In this document: positions 14,412 through 19,946 of the stretch, piece by piece
Numbering within the stretch: position 1 is the first letter of the stretch
Layout of the letters: every line of letters starts with the position of its first letter
Assembly: GCA_009780875.1 (NCBI GenBank)
Contig: WQZE01000004.1
Location: 1 to 19,946, forward strand
From: Bacillota bacterium
GTDB lineage: Bacteria > Bacillota > Clostridia > Christensenellales > Pumilibacteraceae
DNA length: 19,946 bases
Reading direction: 5' to 3'
Notes under the pieces: model-generated
The model's database searches: none
The model's input: the letters and a program-made list of their open reading frames with translations, nothing else
What the model was told of the DNA's origin: nothing
Position numbers and translations under genes: made by a program

Positions 14412-16640
14412 ATGAGATTGGAAGCAAAAATACACACCATACGGTTTCGCAATGACGAAAACGGTTACAGTGTCCTCACTCGCAAAATGCCGAGTGGGGA
14501 ATTGCAAACCATTGTGGGTGTTTTTCCGCCTGTGCATATTGGGCAAGAGATTGTGGTGGAAGGGGAGTTTATCATAGACCCCAAGTTTGGGACGCAGTTC
14601 AAAGTAGCCAATATCATCAGTCTCAAATTGAGTGACAAAGACAGTATCCAGCGATTTTTGGCGAGCGGCGTGGTGCCAGGGATTGGGGATGTGATTGCCA
14701 AAAGGATTGTGGACGCCTTTGGGTCTAATACTTTTTATATCATAGAAAAAGACCCAAAAAAACTTGCACAAATCCAGGGGATTAGTGCAGACAAAGCGAA
14801 CAAGATATCTAGGAGTTATATTGAGACCAAGGATATGCAGGCGGCGGTGATGTTTTTGCAGGGGTTGGAGATTGGTATCAAATTGGCAATCAAAATCTAT
14901 GCAAAGTACGGCAAAGATACGGTGGAGATGGTTTCCAAAAATCCATACAAGTTGGTAGAAGATATTGAGGGTGTGGGATTTTTGACGGCGGACCGCATTG
15001 CTTTGGGAGAGGGGTTTGACCTCAATAGTGATTTTAGGGTCAGGGCGGGCGTTTTGCACATTTTGATGACCAGTGCGGATGGTGAGGGCAACACCTATTT
15101 GCCTTATGATGCGTGCGTCTCCAAAACATTGGAACTATTGCAAGGTGGACAGACCGAACAGGTGGAGGGATGTGTCCAATCGCTTGTGCTTGACAACAAA
15201 CTCAAATTGCTTGACAATGAAGAGATTGGTCAGTGCGTGATGCATATGCGCCATTTTTTTGCAGAGAAGGAAGTAGCCACACGGTTGCTGTCTTTGTGTG
15301 AGACCGCCAATAGGATGACCTATGAACATAGTTTTGTGGTAGAGGAGTTTGAGAGAGAGCACGGGTTGCAATTGCATACCAAGCAAAAAGATGCCATTGA
15401 GATGGCGGTATCTAGTGGGGTATGCGTGATTACGGGGGGTCCAGGTACGGGCAAAACCACCATCATCAAATGCATACTCAAAACGCTGTCTACGCTAGGG
15501 CAAAACATTGTATTGTTGGCACCCACGGGGCGTGCTGCCAAAAGATTGGCGGAGAGTACGGGCAAAGAGGCGAGCACGATACACAGATATTTGATGAGAC
15601 AAGAGGGCGACAACAAGGTTTGTGCCGATGTCATTGTTGTGGATGAGGTCTCTATGGTGGATATCTTTTTGATGCGTAACTTGCTCAAAGATATTGCAGA
15701 TGGCACCAAAATTGTGCTGGTGGGAGACAAGGACCAGTTGCCGTCGGTGGGTGCGGGCAATGTGTTGGGAGATGTCCTCAAAAGCGGCGTGGTGCCCATT
15801 GCTTGTCTTGAATTTGTGTACAGGCAAGGCAAACAAAGTATGATTGCGCTCAATGCACACAAAATCAATCAAGGGAAAAACCCAGACCTTGCGAGCACAG
15901 ACAATGACTTTTTTTATAAACGGTGCAAAGGTGCAGAGATTGCACCCACACTCTTGGAGTTGGTGACCAAGCGTTTGCCCAAGTTTTTGGACACGCAAGC
16001 AAGCAAAATCCAAGTGCTTGCCGCTATGAAAAATGGACCAGCGGGCACCATCTCACTCAATAGGACGCTCCAAGAGTTGATAAACCCCTACAAGGGTGGT
16101 CAACAAATCATTGACAAAGAGTATACTTTTCGGGTTGGTGACAAGGTCATGCACATACAAAACAATTACAACCTCAAATGGACAAAGTTTGGAGTGGGTG
16201 TGTATGAGGAGGGGCAGGGTGTTTTTAATGGTGATATGGGAACCATTGAAGATATCAAGGGCTCTGAGGTCACCGTTTTGTTTGACGATGGCAAAGGTGC
16301 AACTTATACCAACGAAGAACGGGGTCAATTGGTGCTCAGTTATGCCATTACCATACACAAAAGTCAAGGCAGTGAGTTTGAGTTTGTGGTCATACCCATT
16401 GTGGGGGGTGCACCCACAATGATGACACGCAATCTCTTGTATACCGGCATCACAAGGGCAAAAAAAATGCTGGTGCTTGTGGGCGATGAGGGTAGTATTG
16501 AGCGAATGGTCAAAAACAACTATATTGCTATGAGATATAGTTTGTTGTGGTACTTCCTCAAATCTGGGCAAAGTGCCTTTGTTCTGGGGAAAACGCACGG
16601 AGACAACGGCGTGCAAAATGCGTCTGAAACCAAAAGATGA
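14412..16640 (+). CDS. recD2: RecD-like ATP-dependent DNA helicase RecD2
   Basis: SF1B 5'-3' DNA helicase of the RecD2 (YrrC) type, found in bacteria without RecBC and linked to DNA repair and fork stability. 742 residues. The N-terminal part (about 1-300) carries the RecD2-specific OB-like start (FRNDENGYSVLT) and helix-hairpin-helix segments (SGVVPGIGDVIAKRIVDAFG and similar). The motor has Walker A GGPGTGKTT (342-350, Lys348), Walker B VVDEVSMVD (Asp411-Glu412), VGDKDQLPSVGAG, and the C-terminal helicase boxes AITIHKSQGSEFEFV and LLYTGITRAKK. The start ATG 14412 gives the expected N-terminus, but the ribosome binding site is weak (TTGGAT), which suggests low expression. Confidence 0.93.
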   Translation: MRLEAKIHTIRFRNDENGYSVLTRKMPSGELQTIVGVFPPVHIGQEIVVEGEFIIDPKFGTQFKVANIISLKLSDKDSIQRFLASGVVPGIGDVIAKRIVDAFGSNTFYIIEKDPKKLAQIQGISADKANKISRSYIETKDMQAAVMFLQGLEIGIKLAIKIYAKYGKDTVEMVSKNPYKLVEDIEGVGFLTADRIALGEGFDLNSDFRVRAGVLHILMTSADGEGNTYLPYDACVSKTLELLQGGQTEQVEGCVQSLVLDNKLKLLDNEEIGQCVMHMRHFFAEKEVATRLLSLCETANRMTYEHSFVVEEFEREHGLQLHTKQKDAIEMAVSSGVCVITGGPGTGKTTIIKCILKTLSTLGQNIVLLAPTGRAAKRLAESTGKEASTIHRYLMRQEGDNKVCADVIVVDEVSMVDIFLMRNLLKDIADGTKIVLVGDKDQLPSVGAGNVLGDVLKSGVVPIACLEFVYRQGKQSMIALNAHKINQGKNPDLASTDNDFFYKRCKGAEIAPTLLELVTKRLPKFLDTQASKIQVLAAMKNGPAGTISLNRTLQELINPYKGGQQIIDKEYTFRVGDKVMHIQNNYNLKWTKFGVGVYEEGQGVFNGDMGTIEDIKGSEVTVLFDDGKGATYTNEERGQLVLSYAITIHKSQGSEFEFVVIPIVGGAPTMMTRNLLYTGITRAKKMLVLVGDEGSIERMVKNNYIAMRYSLLWYFLKSGQSAFVLGKTHGDNGVQNASETKR

Positions 16641-16662
16641 TGACAAGCTTGTGCACATAAAT

Positions 16663-16683
16663 TGTGGATAACTTTGTGGATAA
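16663..16683 (-). promoter_or_regulatory. Twin perfect DnaA boxes
   Basis: TGTGGATAA occurs at 16663-16671 and again at 16675-16683, the reverse complement of the consensus DnaA box TTATCCACA. Both are perfect, in the same orientation, and spaced 12 bases centre to centre (three bases between). They lie just behind the recD2 stop and about 100 bases before nadD. DnaA could act here as a transcription regulator of nadD-yqeK or be titrated. No AT-rich unwinding region or dnaA/dnaN genes are present, so this is unlikely to be the main origin. Confidence 0.75.
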
Positions 16684-16778
16684 GTGAATAAGTGTACAAA
16701 TTGTGAATGCTTTTTGTGCAAAATAAGACAAAAAACAGCGTGTTTGACAAGGAAAATGCACGGGTCAAAGGGGGTGTG

Positions 16779-17948
16779 ATGATGAATATTGCAATCTTTG
16801 GGGGTACGATGGACCCTTTTCATTGTGGGCATTTGCAAATAGTGGAGCACCTTTGTGACTTGTTTGACCTAGTGTTGTTGGTGCCAAACAATGTGTCGCC
16901 TTTCAAGGGAGAGGAACTCCTTGTGGACAAAGAGATCAGGTACCAAATGCTTTGTTTGCAAGTGGAGCGTATGAGGGCACAAAATGCACAAAGGGGTGAC
17001 AAGATATGCATTGAGCGGTGTGAGATGGATAGAGAGCCACCAAGTTATACCATTGATACCCTTTTGTATCTCAAAAAAAAGCATCCAAAGGATGGGTTGT
17101 ATTTGTGTTTGGGTAGCGATGCGTATGAGGGCTTTGCGGGGTGGAAGGATAGTCAAAAAATTTTGGAGTTGTGCAACCTTTTGCTTGTGCCAAGACAGGG
17201 CGCAAGCGTGGACTGCGAGGGCGTGCCGGTTTTTGAGGGCGGCCATCAAAAATTGTCCAAGTTGGGCGTGCCTATTTTGCAAGTGTCATCTAGTGAGGCA
17301 AGGGTAGATATTGCGTTTGGGTGTTTTGACAAGTTGCCGCCTGTGATAGCAAAGAGTATCCAAGAACAAAATTTGTATGCGGACTATGCGGGTATAGTCA
17401 AGCAATATCCATCCTATGGACTGAGTGAGGGGCGGATTGGACATATCCATAGAGTGGCACAAACGGCGTTGCAGATTGCACTCAATGTGCACGGAGTGGT
17501 CAGACACAAAGTGGTGATGGCGGCTTTGCTCCACGATATTGCCAAACGGACGCCGCAAGCACAGATTGTTTTGACAAAGCAACAAGAAAAATTTTTGCTT
17601 GCGTTGTCTCCCAATATTGTGCACGCATTTTTGGGTGCAGAGATTGCACAGCAAAAGTTTGGGGTGAGTGATTTGGATGTCTTGAATGCAATCAGACATC
17701 ACACTACGGGCAGGGCGGAAATGTCTGATCTGGAAAAAATCATCTACCTTGCGGATATGGTGGAGCCAAGGCGAACAATGCCAGGTGTTGAGAGCGTGAG
17801 AGACTTGGCTCTCAATGGGAGATTGGATGAGGCAATGTGTATAGGGCTTGGGCAAACCATAGACAATTTGCGGATGCGTGGGGAAAAGATAGATGCAAGA
17901 ACAACGCAAGCCTATGCGCATTTTCAAAGGTTGACGCAAGCAAAATAA
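16779..17948 (+). CDS. nadD: NadD-YqeK fusion: nicotinate-nucleotide adenylyltransferase and HD-type Ap4A hydrolase
   Basis: Two enzymes in one 389-residue chain. The first half (about 1-190) is NadD, which joins NaMN and ATP to make NaAD in NAD synthesis: GGTMDPFHCGH (8-18) with the nucleotidyl-transfer HxGH, VPNNVSPFK, and SSSEAR in place of the usual SSTxIR. The second half (about 205-389) is an HD-domain protein of the YqeK family, known as symmetrical Ap4A hydrolases: His224, His252-Asp253 (LLHDIAK), His307-His308 and Asp326 (YLADMVEP) are the metal ligands expected. The start at 16779 (or ATG 16782) follows AAAGGGGG; the frame is open further upstream to 16707 but that part is not conserved-looking. 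In most Bacillota nadD and yqeK are adjacent separate genes. rsfS follows 35 bases later, the usual order. Confidence 0.92.
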   Translation: MMNIAIFGGTMDPFHCGHLQIVEHLCDLFDLVLLVPNNVSPFKGEELLVDKEIRYQMLCLQVERMRAQNAQRGDKICIERCEMDREPPSYTIDTLLYLKKKHPKDGLYLCLGSDAYEGFAGWKDSQKILELCNLLLVPRQGASVDCEGVPVFEGGHQKLSKLGVPILQVSSSEARVDIAFGCFDKLPPVIAKSIQEQNLYADYAGIVKQYPSYGLSEGRIGHIHRVAQTALQIALNVHGVVRHKVVMAALLHDIAKRTPQAQIVLTKQQEKFLLALSPNIVHAFLGAEIAQQKFGVSDLDVLNAIRHHTTGRAEMSDLEKIIYLADMVEPRRTMPGVESVRDLALNGRLDEAMCIGLGQTIDNLRMRGEKIDARTTQAYAHFQRLTQAK

Positions 17949-17983
17949 AAAATAATAACAGCAAAAAAGGGAAAAATAAAGAT

Positions 17984-18730
17984 ATGAAAGAGACAGACAA
18001 ACAAGACAAAGCAAAGGCTAGCAAGCCAAAAGCAACGACGCCCAAAGTGACAAAGGCTGTCAAAGAAACCAAAGCAAAAACAGCCACCCCAAAAGTGACA
18101 AAACCCAAAGCGGATAAAGTTGCCAAAGAAACCAAAGCAAAAGTGGTGGGTGGATCCAAAACAAAAGCCGCAGAGCCCAAAGAAAAAAAAGTGTCCGTAG
18201 CAAAGCCAAAAAGCACGGAGAAGGTACCCAAAAAGGCGGTCAGCAAAACGACCAAAGCGGTCAAAAAACCGGTTGAGAACCAATCCCAAGATTGGATGGA
18301 GCAATTTTTGCGTGAGGACATTGTGGGCAATTTGACTGCGGACAAAGAGGTCACCGCTCCCAAACTTGTCTTGGACAGAAAACCCAATGAGCAAGAGATA
18401 GTGGAAATTGTGGCTAGGTTTTTGACCAGCAAAAAAGCGGAGGATGTCATCAGCATTGCTGTGGCTAGCAAGACCACCATTGCAGATTATTTTGTGATAG
18501 CAAGTAGCAAAAACATTGTGCATAGCAGGAGCCTAGCCGAGGGATTGGATGAGGTGCTCAGCAAAGAGTATGGCATTGAACCACTCCGCCGAGATGGCGT
18601 GAGTGAGGGCAAATGGGTGGCACTTGATTATTCGGCGGTGATTGTGCATATCTTTGAAAAAGAAATGAGAGAGTATTTCAAGTTGGAACAATTGTGGGCA
18701 AATGACAATAATGTTGAGCAGTATGAGTAG
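17984..18730 (+). CDS. rsfS: Ribosome silencing factor RsfS with a lysine-rich N-terminal extension
   Basis: RsfS binds ribosomal protein L14 and blocks joining of the subunits when nutrients are scarce. The RsfS domain is the C-terminal 115 or so residues (about 132-248), with EIVARFLTSKKAEDV, the core ADYFVIASS, WVALDYSAVIVHIF and the ending YFKLEQLW. Normal family members are 105-125 residues. Here the ATG at 17984 adds about 100 residues made almost only of Lys, Ala, Thr, Val, Pro and Glu, including two rounds of TPKVTK and of KETKAK. The extension is surely disordered and strongly basic. The frame is also open upstream of 17984, but the ATG and the GGGA ribosome binding site support this start. 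The gene is part of the nadD-yqeK-rsfS set; its end overlaps the next gene. Confidence 0.88.
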   Translation: MKETDKQDKAKASKPKATTPKVTKAVKETKAKTATPKVTKPKADKVAKETKAKVVGGSKTKAAEPKEKKVSVAKPKSTEKVPKKAVSKTTKAVKKPVENQSQDWMEQFLREDIVGNLTADKEVTAPKLVLDRKPNEQEIVEIVARFLTSKKAEDVISIAVASKTTIADYFVIASSKNIVHSRSLAEGLDEVLSKEYGIEPLRRDGVSEGKWVALDYSAVIVHIFEKEMREYFKLEQLWANDNNVEQYE

Positions 18731-19658
18731 TGGGCGCGCAAGCATTGGCTTGGATATGATAAGGATTCTCCAAAGCGGGAGGAGTGAGACTTTGGATGCG
18801 TGTATGTTTTTTGTCACGCAGTTTGGGGGTGCACTTTTTTTTGTTTTGATGGCGGGTGGTGTGTTGTATACGGTGGGCAAAAAACAGGCCTATTTGTTTT
18901 GCTTGTCGTATTTGCTTGGGCTTGCGTGCATTGGTGGACTCAAAGCGGGTATCCACAGACAGAGACCTTTTGAAGTGGGGGCACTCAGTATTGGAGACAA
19001 GACTACGGGGTACTCAATGCCCAGCGGACACGCATATAGTTCGGCAATGGTTTTTGTATCCAGTTGCAAGTTGCAAGGCGATGCCTTGGTTGGTGGGTCG
19101 GTGTTGTGGAAAAAACGGGCGGTAGTGCAAAAAACAAGTGTAGTGCTCGGTGGGGTCGTTTGTTTGTTGGTGGCACTCTCACGAATGTATTTGGGACAAC
19201 ATTATTTGACCGATGTGTTGGCAGGACTTGTGTTGGGTGCCTTGTTGGCGGTGGCATTGCCAAAATTGCTTGCCCTGCTTGGAGACAAGGAGGAAAACTT
19301 GGCGTATGTGCTGGTTCCCCTTGCGGTGCTTGTGAGTATGGTGGTGGGAGTGTTGTGTTTGCAACCGGTCACGAGTGCGGTGTACAAACAGTATTTGCAA
19401 ATTGTCAAAATCTGTGGGGCGTGTGCCGGCTTTTTTGTAGGATATTTGTTTGAAAAAAAATGGATAGGCCACCCAGCACCTGGCACGGCACGCAAGGCTT
19501 TGGCTAGACTTGTCTTGGGTGGCGGGGTGGCTTTGGTGCTTTTTGTTGTTTTGGGGTTTTTGCCAAATCAGCCTTTGTTTGGATTTGTCAGATATTTTTG
19601 CGTGGTGTTTTGGGGGATGTGTGGTGCCTTTTGGGTTTTTGCAAAGTGCAAACTTTGA
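18702..19658 (+). CDS. PAP2-family membrane phosphatase
   Basis: Integral membrane lipid phosphatase of the PAP2 superfamily (undecaprenyl-pyrophosphate or phosphatidate/phosphatidylglycerol-phosphate phosphatases). All three active-site boxes are present: KAGIHRQRP (Lys81, Arg88-Pro89), PSGH (107-110) and SRMYLGQHYLTD (Ser160-Arg161, His167, Asp171). About eight hydrophobic segments are visible. The last four after residue 200 exceed the basic PAP2 core, giving 318 residues. The N-terminal pattern DMIRILQSGRSETLD, followed by FxxxTQFGG, is typical for the family, so the start must be upstream of it. ATG 18702 overlaps the end of rsfS by 29 bases; ATG 18723 is also possible and overlaps by 8. 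Overlap implies translational coupling. Which lipid is dephosphorylated cannot be told. Confidence 0.87.
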   Translation: MTIMLSSMSSGRASIGLDMIRILQSGRSETLDACMFFVTQFGGALFFVLMAGGVLYTVGKKQAYLFCLSYLLGLACIGGLKAGIHRQRPFEVGALSIGDKTTGYSMPSGHAYSSAMVFVSSCKLQGDALVGGSVLWKKRAVVQKTSVVLGGVVCLLVALSRMYLGQHYLTDVLAGLVLGALLAVALPKLLALLGDKEENLAYVLVPLAVLVSMVVGVLCLQPVTSAVYKQYLQIVKICGACAGFFVGYLFEKKWIGHPAPGTARKALARLVLGGGVALVLFVVLGFLPNQPLFGFVRYFCVVFWGMCGAFWVFAKCKL

Positions 19659-19763
19659 GATTCGTACTTGCGTAGGATGTGCGTACATAGGTGGCGTTTG
19701 CTTTGGTTTTTGGGCAAAGGATTTGTTTGATAAGATGGGATAAAAATACATAAAATAAAGGGT

Positions 19764-19946
19764 ATGAAGAAAAGTTTTGATTTGAGCCAAAAAATCAAAC
19801 TGATTGTGATGGTATGGGTTGTGCTTTTTGGAGGGCTGACCATTTTTGGAATCGGTGGGCACCTTTTGTTTAGTCAAGTTTTGGGGAATCCAAAAGGTGG
19901 CACGCAAAAGCCCAAGACAGACATTGTGTGCAATATTGTATACAAA
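19764..19946 (+). CDS. N-terminal part of a membrane-anchored protein (cut by the window end)
   Basis: An open frame of 61 codons from ATG 19764 to the edge. Residues 1-12 are basic and polar. A hydrophobic segment follows (about 12-40, IVMVWVVLFGGLTIFGIGG), then a polar Lys/Pro/Gly-rich stretch, so it looks like a single-pass signal anchor. The family is not recognisable from this piece. AAAGGG lies directly before the ATG, with unusually tight spacing. The 105 bases between the PAP2 gene and this start show no clear promoter or terminator. Confidence 0.6.
   Translation, partial: MKKSFDLSQKIKLIVMVWVVLFGGLTIFGIGGHLLFSQVLGNPKGGTQKPKTDIVCNIVYK

Noticed and set aside
13095..15059. A 654-codon open frame on the minus strand
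   Set aside because: It runs opposite pfkA, the intergenic region and recD2. No domain or ribosome binding site is visible, and both plus-strand genes are certain.
16641..16778. The DnaA boxes as the chromosomal origin
   Set aside because: Only two boxes, no AT-rich unwinding stretch beyond ordinary, and none of the usual origin genes (dnaA, dnaN, rpmH, gidA).
17984..18280. A separate small basic protein before rsfS
   Set aside because: The Lys-rich stretch is in the same frame as the RsfS domain with no stop between, and no ribosome binding site marks a second start at the domain boundary.
18791..18793. TTG as start of the PAP2 gene, 6-7 bases after GGGAGGAG
   Set aside because: The ribosome binding site looks good, but starting there would remove the N-terminal DMIRILQSGRSETLD pattern typical of the family.

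Overview
The window is a compact, single-direction stretch of a bacterial chromosome: every gene I can support reads on the + strand. The gene set suggests a low-to-mid GC Gram-positive bacterium of the Bacillota, probably an uncultured Clostridia-like lineage. The evidence is strong AGGAG/GGGGG ribosome binding sites, frequent GTG and TTG starts, TTGACA/TATAAT promoters with extended -10 elements, RecD2 rather than RecBCD, a NadD-YqeK fusion followed by RsfS, and lipoproteins with typical lipoboxes. The lineage is inferred from gene content and style, not from a marker gene.

Layout. 1-117 is the end of an unknown upstream gene. 126-4876 is a tight run of lepB (signal peptidase I), rsmI (16S rRNA methyltransferase) and a MacB-like ABC transporter fused to its FtsX-type permease. 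A 340-base gap then holds a palindrome/terminator, a good promoter and a structured leader in front of ftsH (5218-7296), followed by a small membrane-anchored protein of unknown function and a clear terminator. From 8216 a strong promoter drives a 918-residue secreted zinc metalloprotease (HEYGH motif) and a lipoprotein. Behind them lies a second, degenerate copy of the protease tail plus lipoprotein. After a 420-base leader region come pfkA, recD2, nadD-yqeK, rsfS, a PAP2 phosphatase and the start of a further membrane protein cut by the window end.

Most genes are housekeeping: protein secretion and membrane quality control (lepB, ftsH), ribosome modification and silencing (rsmI, rsfS), glycolysis (pfkA), DNA repair (recD2), NAD synthesis and Ap4A hydrolysis (nadD-yqeK), and lipid-phosphate recycling (PAP2). 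The accessory part is 8216-12697. Its main oddity is a tandem cassette: the last 76 codons of the protease gene plus the downstream lipoprotein gene occur twice at a constant 922-base offset. The protease-tail copies are 88% identical with no indels, while the two lipoproteins are strongly diverged, and the second lipoprotein frame is interrupted by three codons that are all TAG.

Other points worth checking are twin perfect DnaA boxes upstream of nadD, a lysine-rich low-complexity N-terminal extension on RsfS, a promoter whose -10 lies inside a 17-bp palindrome upstream of ftsH, a frameshifted ORF remnant in the pfkA leader, and a strong hairpin in front of recD2. I see no tRNA, rRNA, CRISPR array, insertion sequence or phage gene.
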